Of a stretch of DNA of 64,000 bases, positions 43,082 through 52,632 are shown one piece after another. The stretch spans positions 39,381-103,380 of the forward strand of contig CALRIU020000020.1 of assembly GCA_943362175.1 (NCBI GenBank), written 5' to 3'. This stretch comes from UBA4416 sp943362175 (GTDB lineage Bacteria > Bacteroidota > Bacteroidia > B-17B0 > Aurantibacillaceae). Numbering within the stretch: the stretch's first letter is position 1; each line of letters starts with the position of its first letter. The notes under the pieces are model-generated. The model did no database searches. It was not told the DNA's origin and worked only from the letters and a program-made list of their open reading frames with translations. The translations under genes were made by a program, and so were the position numbers.

Positions 43082-43426
43082 TTATTTCAGTTCAAAAGGC
43101 TTTCTTTCATACTGACAGCAATCGTCGAGTTTGCCATAAGCGTAATCATCGCCATAGTACAGGTCGTTGTCGTAGCCTGCTTTAGCGATCAGCTGTTCAA
43201 CGGTATTGAGGTTGATCTTTGTGGTATCGAATCTTACAGTCATTAGCTTTGATTCTACATCCCAGTTTTTTTCAAGAATGCCTTCTGCAGTAGCTGCCGT
43301 TTCGATATTCTTTTTACATTTTTCGCAGTTCCCCCACACCTTGAAGGTATCTGTTCTTTCAGGCTTATCTGTTTTGCAGGCAGAAAATGATAACAATAAG
43401 ATGACAAAAAAACAAAGGTGTTTCAT
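43082..43426 (-). CDS. Heavy-metal-associated (HMA) domain lipoprotein
   Basis: From the ATG at 43426 the product has 114 residues: a signal peptide with a lipobox (LSFSAC) and an HMA fold with the metal-binding GNCEKCKKNIE (CxxC) and a VRFDTTKINLNTVEQLIAKAG-type second half. It would bind Cu(I) or a similar soft metal in the envelope. A C-terminal DDCCQYE adds two more cysteines. A start ten codons upstream is open, but the hydrophobic start then lies too far in. It is downstream of the deacetylase gene. Confidence 0.82.
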   Translation of the reverse strand: MKHLCFFVILLLSFSACKTDKPERTDTFKVWGNCEKCKKNIETAATAEGILEKNWDVESKLMTVRFDTTKINLNTVEQLIAKAGYDNDLYYGDDYAYGKLDDCCQYERKPFELK

Positions 43427-43442
43427 TCCAAAAAGCTTAAAA

Positions 43443-44054
43443 TTAAAGAATTGCAAATTTATAATTTAATTTCAGAAAATGCTCGATATATTGTGGAAGA
43501 GCAAATTTTAAGTTTTTTTGGGCTTTTACATTGTCGTGGAATACGATGATACTTCCGGGGCGCGTATAGCGGATAGAGTTATCCAGACAGGTTTCCGGGG
43601 AAACCAGTTTGTCGTAATCGTAGGTCAGTACATCCCAGAAAATAACTTTATACTCCTGCACCAGTTTTTTGAATTGCGATTTTTTGATCCTGCCATAAGG
43701 AGGTCTAAATAATTTAGTATTCACCAGTTCCTCGCATTTTTCCACATTGGCAAGATATTCGGGCGTGTGGGTCTTCCATCCCTTAATATGGTTGTAAGTG
43801 TGATTTCCCACCTGGTGTCCTTCTTCCAGGATCCGCTTGTAAATGTGGTGGTTTCTTTCAATGTTTTCACCCACACAAAAAAACGTGGCCTTAACACCGT
43901 AATGCATCAGCGTATCCAATACCCAGGGCGTGAGTCCCTCCACAGGTCCATCGTCGAACGTGAGGTAAACCACAGGAGCGTCTGTCGACATGCGCCACAC
44001 GGATTTTTTGTAATAGCGTCTCAACAGCTGAGGTGGGCGGACTAAAAGACTCAT
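43443..44054 (-). CDS. Polysaccharide deacetylase (NodB/CE4 family)
   Basis: The product removes acetyl groups from a glycan such as peptidoglycan or a surface polysaccharide. The NodB motifs are present: YLTFDDGPVEG (catalytic base and metal Asp), GNHTYNHIKGW (HxxxH metal ligands), RPPYGR and a later FWDVLTYDYDKL. From the ATG at 44054 it has 203 residues; a TTG at 44081 gives nine more. A short hydrophobic start, with no clear cleaved signal, may anchor it. Confidence 0.9.
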   Translation of the reverse strand: MSLLVRPPQLLRRYYKKSVWRMSTDAPVVYLTFDDGPVEGLTPWVLDTLMHYGVKATFFCVGENIERNHHIYKRILEEGHQVGNHTYNHIKGWKTHTPEYLANVEKCEELVNTKLFRPPYGRIKKSQFKKLVQEYKVIFWDVLTYDYDKLVSPETCLDNSIRYTRPGSIIVFHDNVKAQKNLKFALPQYIEHFLKLNYKFAIL

Positions 44055-44285
44055 GAAAAAATTTGAGGTAAAATTAATCAATTAACGCTTACAACGTGTG
44101 AATCCTGATTTTTTCGATGCCTGATAAGCACCCGGATGAGTGGGCATTTTTCTGAAGGGAGCCGGCCCTCCGATTAACAATTCATTTACATGCTCTTATC
44201 CTTATAATAATCAGATACTGACCGCAATAGAAGGATATTATAAATAAATTTATTCATTAATTCACCAACCCTATTTTTACTATAA

Positions 44286-47200
44286 ATGAAAAGATTTTTT
44301 ACCCTTTTTATTATCAGCTCCCTGTTTTTTTCCTCTTATGCACAAACCAAACATGAGGCGCTTTCCTTAAAGCCGCAAAAGCTGGATGAGCAATCGCATC
44401 CAAACCTGGTGTATATGGATGCCGATAAAACGTTCAAGCTGCCGGCTGACGGGGCTTTCCTGTACAGCAGCCTTGAAGGGGCAACAGGCATTATCTCTTC
44501 GGGCTACAACAACAACGAGGACCATACCCTGACGATCAAAAACGAGTACCAGCGCACCATCTTCCTGAAAAGCCAGTATTTTTTATGCGACAATGGCGAC
44601 CGCCTGGAGATCTATGACGGGCAGGACATCAACGCGCCGCTCATCAAAATTGTTTCGGGCGTGCTCGACGAGAATTTCCTGATCCTTTCCAGCGGTGAAT
44701 ACCTGACCCTGCGGTTTGTCTCCGACAACAGCGGCGTTTCGAGAGGCTTTCGATTCAGGCTTGACAATGGTCCTGCTCCACAGGGCAGGCCTGCCCCCCC
44801 TCTTCCCAACCCCATGGCCTGCGCCTCAACACCGGCTGCCGACGAATGCTCAAGTTCACCTCTCATCTGCGATCTCAACGGCTATTGCGGCAACACCAGC
44901 GGTTCGTATACCGCTGGCAATACCTCCGGACTCGGAAACTTCTGCGGCTCTATCGAAAATAATTCCTGGCTGAGCTTTGTGGCCAGTGGCACCAGCGCTT
45001 CCCTGGCATTCAACTCCGGTGGCTGCCAGGACAACAGCTCCGGCATCCAGGCCGTCATCTATGCTTCCTCAAACTGTTCAAGCTTCACTGAAGTGTCCAA
45101 CTGCGAATCGCAGGGTAATGGCTCCGGAAGCTTCACCATCACTACCAATGTAAACCTGGTTCCCGGCCAAACCTATTATGTGATGATTGATGGCTTCGCC
45201 GGCAACATCTGCAGCTATACCGTAGCGGCACAGGCGGGTGTCGCTCTCGGACAGCAGATTACCGGTGCTTCCCAGGTATGCCCTGGCTACAGTACAACCC
45301 TGGGAAGTAGTTCCACTGCCTCTTCCTACAGCTGGACATCGACTCCGCCGGGAACGTATCCCAACACGCAGACCATTACCGTGACGCCAACCGTAACAAC
45401 GACCTACACGCTTACACTCGGCCCATCGGCCTGTACGCCTACAGGAGCAGTTGTTGTAAAAACAGTCGTTGTAACGAATACACTCAATCCTGCCAACATC
45501 ACGGCTCCCAACCCCATTTGCATGGGAAGTAATATCAACCTTTCATCGCTCACCAACGGCGGCACTTATTCCTGGACCGGGCCCGGCGGCTTTACCGGCA
45601 ATACGCAAAACGTCACCGTGAATAACTGGTCGGCCGCCAACAACGGGGTTTACGGGCTCACCATCAATTATGGCCCGGGTTGCGCCACAGCGCCCGCTAC
45701 GATCAACTTAACAGGAACACCTTCTCCCACGATCAACCTGGCAGTAGCCCCATCACTCACCGTATGTGCAGGGCAGGCAGTGACGATGACTGCCAGCGGC
45801 GGAACAGGCGTGAATGGTTATACCTGGAACTGGAATTTACTACAAGCCACAGGAAACACCCAATTCTGCGTTAGTATTCCTTTTGTGGGAACGACCTGCA
45901 ACAACATGCCTTTCTCAATTCCCGGTATGGCAGCGGGCCCCAATGCCACCTTTACACCCAGCCAGAGCACACAGATTTGTGTAGCCAGCGAAAATGCTGC
46001 CGGTTGCCCTGGAAATAAATGTGTGAACATTGTCGTACTTCCTGCAGCAGCAGGCCTCACCGTTTCTCCGACAGCTACTATCTGTCCCGGGCAAAATACA
46101 ACGCTCAGCGTCAGCGGAGGCAGCACGTATACCTGGACACCGGCTGCCACATTGAGCTCTGCCAATGGCGCCACCGTCACCGCTTCTCCTACTATAACGA
46201 CGACTTATACCGTGAGCTCACCGGGTTGCAGCGGCGTGCAAACCAAAACCGTACAGGTGGTTGTCAGCGGCGTGCCACCGGCTATCGGCGCTATCAGCGG
46301 CCCGACACTGGTCTGCGCCAACGCAACAGGCTTAACCTATTCGGTGAATAACGTTGCCTCTACAAACTATACCTGGACGGTGCCTGCCGGTGCCAGCATC
46401 ACCTCCGGCGCTAACTCCAACGTCGCCACCGTTAACTTCGGATCTTCCGCAGGCACGGTATCTGTTGTGGCTGTGGCAAGCTGCGGAACAGCTACTGCAA
46501 GCATTAACGTATCATTGAGCCCGGCACTCAACCTCACCGTAACTCCTGCCAGCTCTAATATCTGCCCGGGTGGTACCGTTGCCCTCAGTGCCAGCGGCGC
46601 CACTAATTATACCTGGTCGCCATCCGCATCTCTTAGCTCTGCCACGGGTGCCAACGTTACTGCCAGCCCGACAACGGCGACGACCTACACCGTTATTGGT
46701 GCAACAGGAACCTGCACAGGCTCTGCAACGGCCAATATTACCATGAACGGCTCCCTGAGCTTAACCGTTACTCCCACAACCTCCAACATTTGTCCGGGTG
46801 GCACCGTTGCCCTCAGCGCCAGCGGGGCTACCAGCTACACCTGGTCTCCATCCGCATCTCTCAGCTCTGCCACCGGTGCCAACGTTACTGCCAGCCCGAC
46901 AACGGCGACGACCTACACCGTTATTGGTGCAACAGGAACCTGCACAGGCTCTGCAACGACTAATGTTACCTTATCGGGCGGATTAACCTTAACGGTGACT
47001 GCCAATACGCCAACGGTTTGTCCGGGTGCATCGGCTTTGCTAAACGTCACAGGCGCTACCAGCTATACATGGGCCAATGCCTCTACCCTGAGCGCCTCTA
47101 CAGGAACGGGAGTTACCGCTTCGCCTGTGGCCAATACGGTCTATACCGTTACCGGCTCTACGGCCGGCTGTACCGGCTCCGCAACCATTGCCGTTAATAT

Positions 47201-50200
47201 CACCACGGTAGGCTGTATCCCGACATCCTGTAACCTGGCCGCCATCAGATCCGCTTTAACTTCTGCCGGAAATGTTGAGCTCCTGGGCATGAATAATACC
47301 TGCAGCCTCTACTTCATCAATCCGCAATTCATGTCGGGCCCGCAGGCGCAGGCCTATGCACAAACCTTCGGTGCCAACCTCATCTCCGTGCAATCCGCCG
47401 CAGAAAATGCCGATCTCCTGCAAGCCCTGTCGAACCAGGGCTACGCAGGGCAGGTCATCTGGATTGGCTTTACGGATGCAGCCCTCGAAGGTACCTTCGT
47501 CTGGTACGACAGTGCGCCGGTCACCTATTCCAACTGGGCACCGGGAGAGCCAAATAATGCCGGCGGTAATGAGAACTGTACACAGATTTATCCCGATGGC
47601 ACCTGGAATGACCTCAATTGCAACGGCTACAATTCCTTATCCGTCATTGAGGTGAACCTTTGCCCACAAGTAACGGTTGCCAATGTGCCGGTCCATTGTC
47701 CGAATACCAATGTCACCCTGAATGCCAGCACTATCCTCGGATCTCCGACTTATACATACACCTGGCTGCAATCGGGAACAGAGACCTTTACCAATACCAG
47801 CACACCAGGAAATACCGATCAGATCACGGTCACCTCAACAGGTCCGAATACCTTTACGGTATACTCCCAGGACAGATACGCCTGCCCTACATCCACCAGC
47901 ATCTCATTAAGCGTTACACCTTCTCCTACCATTACTGCCAACAGCTCTACCATTTGCCTGGGCCAGCAAACAGCTACACTCACAGCTAACGGCGCGGTCA
48001 ATTACACCTGGACGCCTTCGGCCACACTCAGCTCAGCCAACGGAAACCCGGTGACAGCCACTCCTGCCTCCTCTACCACCTACACCATTACCGGCAGCGA
48101 TGCCAACGGTTGTGTGTCTACAAAAACAACAGCAGTGACTGTTGTCAACACGCCAACTTTAATTGCGGCAACGAATACCACCATTTGCCCGGCAGCTTCC
48201 ACCACCCTCAGCGTGAGTGGTGCCAGCACCTATACCTGGTCGCCGGCAGGATCTTTAAGCGTCTCAACAGGAAGCCTGGTTACTGCCACACCTGCGGCAA
48301 CAACGGTATACTCCATTACCGGCACCAACAGCAACGGCTGTACGGGAACAACAACGGTACAGGTGACGGTAGCACCCAACCCAACGGTGACAGCAACGGC
48401 CAATGCAACGATCTGCCCCGGCGCAACCACAAGCTTCACGGCCGGCGGTGCCAGCACATACACCTGGACACCGGCGGCAAGCCTTAGCTCTGCCAACGGC
48501 GCCGTTGTAACAGCCACAGCAACGGCCAATACGGTATACAGCGTCACCGGAACCAATGCCGGCGGCTGTATTAACAGCGCAACGGTTTCTGTCGCCATTG
48601 CACCGAACCCTACCATCACGGCCTCTGCCAACACTACCATTTGCCCGGCCGGCAGCAGTACGCTAACCGTTAGTGGCGCCACCAACTATACCTGGTCTCC
48701 GGCCGCTTCGCTGAATACAGCAAATGGCGCAACGGTAATTGCCAGCCCTGCTGGCACAACCATTTACACGGTATCCGGCGCCAACGCCACCGGATGTGCG
48801 GGAATCACCACGGTGACGGTAACCGTAACGCCTAACCCGACCATGACGATAACCCCCAATGCGACGGTGTGCCCTAACTCCCCGAATAGCTTAACAGCCG
48901 GTGGCGCCAACAGTTACACCTGGAGCCCGAATGTCTTCCTCACCGGAAGCCAGTTCTCATCCACGGTGATCTCCACACCAACAACAAGCACTACCTATAC
49001 GGTGACAGGCTTAACCGGCATTTGCTCATCAACTGCTGCAGTAAGCCTGGTTGTTTCCAATACCGTTGTGGTAAACGCCACAACGGCAACACCGACGATC
49101 TGCCCGATGGGCTCTGCAACCCTAACGGCAAGCGGTGCCACCAATTATACCTGGACACCGGCCATTACGCTGAATACAGCCAACGGCGGCACAGTCACCG
49201 CGACTCCTCCTAGCAGCGAAACCTATACGGTGATTGGCGCAACGGGCACCTGCACCAATTCTGCCCAGGTAGTTGTAACGGTTACGGTAAATCCTACCAT
49301 AATCGCTCCTGCCCTTACGCCGATCTGTAACGGTGAAACCACGGCCATCAGCGCTTCGGGTGCTTCCACCTATTCATGGATACCGGCAACAGGACTGAGC
49401 GCCACCACTGGCAGCACCGTCAATGCCAATCCGGGAACGACAACCGTTTATACTGTCACGGGAACTTCGGCGCTGGGCTGCAAGAGCTTCACCACGGTAG
49501 CCCTCAACGTTATTCCGATCCCTACCATTTCCATTAGTTCGGGCTCCATGAGCATCTGCGAAGGTGATAACACCAGCCTGACGGCATCAGGCTCTGCTAC
49601 CGGCTCCTATACATGGTCGGCTTCACCGGCAGGCCCGATGAGCGGCATCAACGCCAACCCCGTGACCATCACCCCCACCACCACCACAACGTATACGGTC
49701 ATCGGCACCAACGGCGTTTTACCTAAGGTCTGTCCTTCCGCTCAGCAAATCACCATCACTGTTATTCCAAGAAGCAAGGCGGTTGCTCCGGGTCCTGTGC
49801 CGATGTGCTTCGGATCGCCCACCACCATCAGCGCTTCAGGCGGAAACAGCTACTCCTGGTCTCCTCCTACCGGCCTCAGCAATCCGAACGATTCCGTGAC
49901 CGTTGCAAATCCACCGGCTTCAACCATTTATACCGTAACCGTTTCCAATAACGGGCAATGCCCGGGAACCACAACGCTTTCTGTCATTGTGAACCCATTG
50001 CCTTATGTGTATGCCGGACAGGACACAACCGTCAACATCGACGAAACTCTGACCCTGAATGGAACAGGGAATGTGGACGTAGGTTTCCTCGCTCCAACTT
50101 CAACACCACTCAATTGCAACTTCTGTAATTCAGTCGTGGTCAATCCCCAGGAATCGACCTGCTATGTATTGATGGGAACCAACCAGTTCGGCTGCCTGAA

Positions 50201-50516
50201 TACAGATACGATCTGCGTGACCGTAACTCGCGACTGGGATGTGTTTATTCCGAATGCCTTTACGCCTAACGCTGATAACGTAAACGATATTTTTATTCCT
50301 GTAGGTTACGGTCTGAGTGAGATCAGCCTCACGATTTTCAACCGATGGGGTACGGTGATCTTCAAAAGCAATGGCGAAACGATTGGCTGGGACGGCACCT
50401 CGAAGGGCAGGACCTGCGAGCAGGGTGTGTACATCTACCAGGCCGATATCGTCACGATGGGAGGTAATAAAGTGAAACGCACCGGCCACCTGACCCTGCT
50501 TCCTAAGATCAGGTAG
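44286..50516 (+). CDS. Giant T9SS-secreted adhesin: CUB, about 19 Ig-like repeats, C-type lectin, CHU_C domain
   Basis: The 2076-residue product has a signal peptide (cleavage near SYAQ), a CUB-like domain (about 54-160, with GDRLEIYDG and LRFVSDNSGVSRGF), a Cys-rich PPC-like domain (about 178-316), then Ig/PKD-like repeats of about 76 residues with ICPG...YTWSP...TTYTV. A C-type lectin domain interrupts the array (978-1128) with WIGF, EPN (1088-1090) and WND (1107-1109). The gliding-motility-associated C-terminal domain (1985-2076, with IPNAFTPNADNVNDIF) is a type B sorting signal for the type IX secretion system. It probably mediates adhesion at the cell surface. Confidence 0.95.
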   Translation: MKRFFTLFIISSLFFSSYAQTKHEALSLKPQKLDEQSHPNLVYMDADKTFKLPADGAFLYSSLEGATGIISSGYNNNEDHTLTIKNEYQRTIFLKSQYFLCDNGDRLEIYDGQDINAPLIKIVSGVLDENFLILSSGEYLTLRFVSDNSGVSRGFRFRLDNGPAPQGRPAPPLPNPMACASTPAADECSSSPLICDLNGYCGNTSGSYTAGNTSGLGNFCGSIENNSWLSFVASGTSASLAFNSGGCQDNSSGIQAVIYASSNCSSFTEVSNCESQGNGSGSFTITTNVNLVPGQTYYVMIDGFAGNICSYTVAAQAGVALGQQITGASQVCPGYSTTLGSSSTASSYSWTSTPPGTYPNTQTITVTPTVTTTYTLTLGPSACTPTGAVVVKTVVVTNTLNPANITAPNPICMGSNINLSSLTNGGTYSWTGPGGFTGNTQNVTVNNWSAANNGVYGLTINYGPGCATAPATINLTGTPSPTINLAVAPSLTVCAGQAVTMTASGGTGVNGYTWNWNLLQATGNTQFCVSIPFVGTTCNNMPFSIPGMAAGPNATFTPSQSTQICVASENAAGCPGNKCVNIVVLPAAAGLTVSPTATICPGQNTTLSVSGGSTYTWTPAATLSSANGATVTASPTITTTYTVSSPGCSGVQTKTVQVVVSGVPPAIGAISGPTLVCANATGLTYSVNNVASTNYTWTVPAGASITSGANSNVATVNFGSSAGTVSVVAVASCGTATASINVSLSPALNLTVTPASSNICPGGTVALSASGATNYTWSPSASLSSATGANVTASPTTATTYTVIGATGTCTGSATANITMNGSLSLTVTPTTSNICPGGTVALSASGATSYTWSPSASLSSATGANVTASPTTATTYTVIGATGTCTGSATTNVTLSGGLTLTVTANTPTVCPGASALLNVTGATSYTWANASTLSASTGTGVTASPVANTVYTVTGSTAGCTGSATIAVNITTVGCIPTSCNLAAIRSALTSAGNVELLGMNNTCSLYFINPQFMSGPQAQAYAQTFGANLISVQSAAENADLLQALSNQGYAGQVIWIGFTDAALEGTFVWYDSAPVTYSNWAPGEPNNAGGNENCTQIYPDGTWNDLNCNGYNSLSVIEVNLCPQVTVANVPVHCPNTNVTLNASTILGSPTYTYTWLQSGTETFTNTSTPGNTDQITVTSTGPNTFTVYSQDRYACPTSTSISLSVTPSPTITANSSTICLGQQTATLTANGAVNYTWTPSATLSSANGNPVTATPASSTTYTITGSDANGCVSTKTTAVTVVNTPTLIAATNTTICPAASTTLSVSGASTYTWSPAGSLSVSTGSLVTATPAATTVYSITGTNSNGCTGTTTVQVTVAPNPTVTATANATICPGATTSFTAGGASTYTWTPAASLSSANGAVVTATATANTVYSVTGTNAGGCINSATVSVAIAPNPTITASANTTICPAGSSTLTVSGATNYTWSPAASLNTANGATVIASPAGTTIYTVSGANATGCAGITTVTVTVTPNPTMTITPNATVCPNSPNSLTAGGANSYTWSPNVFLTGSQFSSTVISTPTTSTTYTVTGLTGICSSTAAVSLVVSNTVVVNATTATPTICPMGSATLTASGATNYTWTPAITLNTANGGTVTATPPSSETYTVIGATGTCTNSAQVVVTVTVNPTIIAPALTPICNGETTAISASGASTYSWIPATGLSATTGSTVNANPGTTTVYTVTGTSALGCKSFTTVALNVIPIPTISISSGSMSICEGDNTSLTASGSATGSYTWSASPAGPMSGINANPVTITPTTTTTYTVIGTNGVLPKVCPSAQQITITVIPRSKAVAPGPVPMCFGSPTTISASGGNSYSWSPPTGLSNPNDSVTVANPPASTIYTVTVSNNGQCPGTTTLSVIVNPLPYVYAGQDTTVNIDETLTLNGTGNVDVGFLAPTSTPLNCNFCNSVVVNPQESTCYVLMGTNQFGCLNTDTICVTVTRDWDVFIPNAFTPNADNVNDIFIPVGYGLSEISLTIFNRWGTVIFKSNGETIGWDGTSKGRTCEQGVYIYQADIVTMGGNKVKRTGHLTLLPKIR
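46647..46958 (+). repeat. Near-identical tandem units inside the adhesin gene
   Basis: Two consecutive Ig-like units are almost the same in DNA: 46647-46730 and 46875-46958 are identical over 84 bases, with a period of 228 bases (76 codons). This implies recent duplication or gene conversion. Confidence 0.9.
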
Positions 50517-50534
50517 CGATCCGATAAAACGAAT

Positions 50535-50570
50535 AAAAAAATCCCCGGTGAGATGTCACCGGGGATTTTT
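50535..50570. terminator. Bidirectional rho-independent terminator
   Basis: AAAAATCCCCGGTGA, loop GATG, TCACCGGGGATTTTT is a perfect stem. It is shared by the convergent adhesin gene (plus) and the small gene at 50588 (minus). Confidence 0.93.
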
Positions 50571-50587
50571 CATGAAGCTTAAGACCC

Positions 50588-50872
50588 TTACAGGGAAATT
50601 TTATGTACCCTGTGAATCGGAATGACAACACCTTGTTTGAGGATCACGCGTTTATCGGTGACGCCCCATACGGTTGTTTCCACGATCTTCTTCGACAGAT
50701 CATCTTCAAAATAGATTTTGATTTTGGTATGCTCCAAATTTCCAAGTGTCAGCGCCCTGTTGAGCTCTGTTTCTCTTTCCTTGATTGCTACCTGATCTGT
50801 TAAAACTTCGTTGGTTGGAAATTTCAAAGATTCAATTTTCTCTTTATCTATATTCTCAAATGTGGTTGTCAT
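50588..50872 (-). CDS. Small conserved cytoplasmic protein, hypothetical
   Basis: The 94-residue product has no signal or membrane segment. It starts with an acidic helix (FENIDKEKIESLKFPTNEV) followed by a beta-rich part (HTKIKIYFEDDLSKKIVETT, DKRVILKQGVVIPIHRVHKISL). The size and pattern suggest a small conserved Bacteroidota protein, but I do not know a function. Two direct TTGGTTAAAC words lie just upstream of the start. Confidence 0.7.
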   Translation of the reverse strand: MTTTFENIDKEKIESLKFPTNEVLTDQVAIKERETELNRALTLGNLEHTKIKIYFEDDLSKKIVETTVWGVTDKRVILKQGVVIPIHRVHKISL

Positions 50873-50885
50873 AGGCGTAGATTAT

Positions 50886-50909
50886 TTGGTTAAACTAAAT
50901 TGGTTAAAC
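50886..50909 (-). promoter_or_regulatory. Tandem direct repeats upstream of the small gene
   Basis: TTGGTTAAAC is repeated at 50886-50895 and 50900-50909 on the plus strand, 14 bases apart, at 14-37 bases before the ATG of the small minus-strand gene. It could be an operator. Confidence 0.35.
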
Positions 50910-50957
50910 CTAAAATTACGCAAAATGGTTACAGCGATTTTATAAAAGAACTTAAAA

Positions 50958-52364
50958 TTATTTTTTAACAAGTAAAACGACGTTTTCGACATGGGCTGTT
51001 TGCGGAAACATATCCACCGGCAGGATGCGCCTGATCTCATACTGGTCGGTCATCATCGCCAGGTCCCTGGCCTGTGTGGCCGGGTTGCAGCTTACATACA
51101 CAATCTTTTCAGGGGCCGCCTTTAACAATACCCTGACGACATCTTCATGCATCCCTGCCCGTGGCGGATCGGTAATGACCACGTCGGGCCTGCCATGCTC
51201 TGCGATAAAGCTTTCGTTGAGAATGTCCTTCATATCGCCCGCAAAAAACAACGTATTGGTAATTCCGTTAAAGCTGGAATTCTCTTTTGCATCATTCACG
51301 GCATCTTCCACATACTCCACGCCTACTACCTTTTTAGCCTGCCTGGATACGAAATTGGCAATGGTACCCGTCCCCGTATAAAGGTCGTACACCACCTCGT
51401 TTCCCGTCAGCCCACAGAAATCGCGGGTGATCTTATAAAGCTCATAAGCCTGGGGCGAATTGGTCTGGTAAAAGGAACGGGCGCTGATCTTGAATTTCAG
51501 GCCTTCCATTTCTTCAAAGATATGATCACGCCCATAGTAAGTAATAATCTCCAGATCCTGGAGCGTGTCGTTGCCTTTCTGGTTAATGGTATATTGCAGG
51601 GAGGTGATCTGCGGGAAAGTATTTTTCAGGTAATCCAGCAGGAGGACACTATTTTCGGGCTGGTTCTCGAAGAACTGAATCACGACCATAATCTCTCCAT
51701 TGCTGGAGGTGCGGATCATCAGCGTTCTCAGGAGGCCTGTTTTTTCGCGGACGCCAAAAAAGCTCAGGTTATGGGTATTGGCAAAGTCGCGGATGCCGTT
51801 ACGGATGGCATTGGATGGCTCTTCCTGCAGGTAGCAGGTTTTGATATCGAGGATCTTATCAAACATTTTGGGAATGTGAAAACCAAGGCCATTGCGGTTA
51901 TCGATCTGCTCCCCGCTTTTGACCTGCTCATTGGTCAGCCATTTCTTATCGGAAAAGGAAAATTCCAGCTTGTTACGGTAATAGTAGGCTTCTTTATTTC
52001 CAAAGATAGGCTCCAGGTGCTCAATGTCGAGCTTCCCGATGCGGGTAAGGGCATCGGCAACGGTTTTGTGCTTGAAGCTGAGCTGTGTCGGGTAGTCGAG
52101 GTTTTGCCACTTGCAGCCGCCGCAGTGCCCGAAATGCTGGCAAACCGGCTCTACACGATTCTCCGACGGTTTTTTAATGGTGACGACATGCCCTTCGGCG
52201 TAGTTGTTTTTTTTACGCGTGATCATGACATCTGCGATATCACCCGGTACGCCGCCATCCACAAAAATGACCATGCCGTCTATTTTCGCCACTGATTTTC
52301 CTTCGGAGGAAATATCCACGATCGGGGCATTCTCTACAAATATGTTCTTCTTTATTTTACTCAT
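50958..52364 (-). CDS. rlmD: 23S rRNA (uracil-C5)-methyltransferase, RlmD/TrmA family
   Basis: The enzyme methylates C5 of a uridine in 23S rRNA (U1939-type) with SAM. From the ATG at 52364 the product has 468 residues: a TRAM domain (about 15-65), the Fe-S cysteines CQHFGHCGGC with a fourth downstream, the SAM site YDLYTGTGTIANF, TDPPRAG, and the catalytic Cys in YVSCNPATQARDL. A longer frame to 52538 is open but its first 58 residues are not family-like. Related enzymes act on tRNA U54, so the exact substrate is inferred. Confidence 0.92.
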   Translation of the reverse strand: MSKIKKNIFVENAPIVDISSEGKSVAKIDGMVIFVDGGVPGDIADVMITRKKNNYAEGHVVTIKKPSENRVEPVCQHFGHCGGCKWQNLDYPTQLSFKHKTVADALTRIGKLDIEHLEPIFGNKEAYYYRNKLEFSFSDKKWLTNEQVKSGEQIDNRNGLGFHIPKMFDKILDIKTCYLQEEPSNAIRNGIRDFANTHNLSFFGVREKTGLLRTLMIRTSSNGEIMVVIQFFENQPENSVLLLDYLKNTFPQITSLQYTINQKGNDTLQDLEIITYYGRDHIFEEMEGLKFKISARSFYQTNSPQAYELYKITRDFCGLTGNEVVYDLYTGTGTIANFVSRQAKKVVGVEYVEDAVNDAKENSSFNGITNTLFFAGDMKDILNESFIAEHGRPDVVITDPPRAGMHEDVVRVLLKAAPEKIVYVSCNPATQARDLAMMTDQYEIRRILPVDMFPQTAHVENVVLLVKK

Positions 52365-52371
52365 GAGGCCG

Positions 52372-52379
52372 CAAAGATA
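52372..52379 (-). promoter_or_regulatory. -7 element of rlmD, nearly leaderless
   Basis: On the minus strand TATCTTTG matches TAnnTTTG and ends 7 bases before the ATG at 52364, so the mRNA would have almost no leader. No TTG is seen at -33. Confidence 0.45.
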
Positions 52380-52632
52380 AGAATTAGATGGGAAGATATG
52401 AGTAGTGAGGTATGAGATTTGAGTAGTGGGATTTGAGAAAGGAACAGGGCCCCTTGTTTCCTCTATCTTGTAGCAAGGCATCGTGTTGGCAGCAAACGAT
52501 GGACAACCGGCTACAAAAATCAATCGGGAAAATTCCAACTCATTACATCTGCCGCCGTTCCCATCCTTTCTTCTTAAAAAAACATAAGTATAGGCGGGTT
52601 CGGATTTATATGATTAATTTAGCGGGGCAAAA

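Noticed and set aside
45235..50200. Regular repeats in the adhesin gene considered as a CRISPR-like or satellite array
   Set aside because: The period is that of 76-residue protein modules in one open frame, with protein-level rather than spacer-like variation.
51147..52295. A 382-codon open frame opposite rlmD
   Set aside because: The opposite strand has all RlmD motifs; this product has no recognisable domain.
52386..52440. GAGTAGTG/ATGAGATTTGAG repeats upstream of rlmD as an operator
   Set aside because: They are low-complexity words also found near 19918; no palindrome or regular spacing supports a site.
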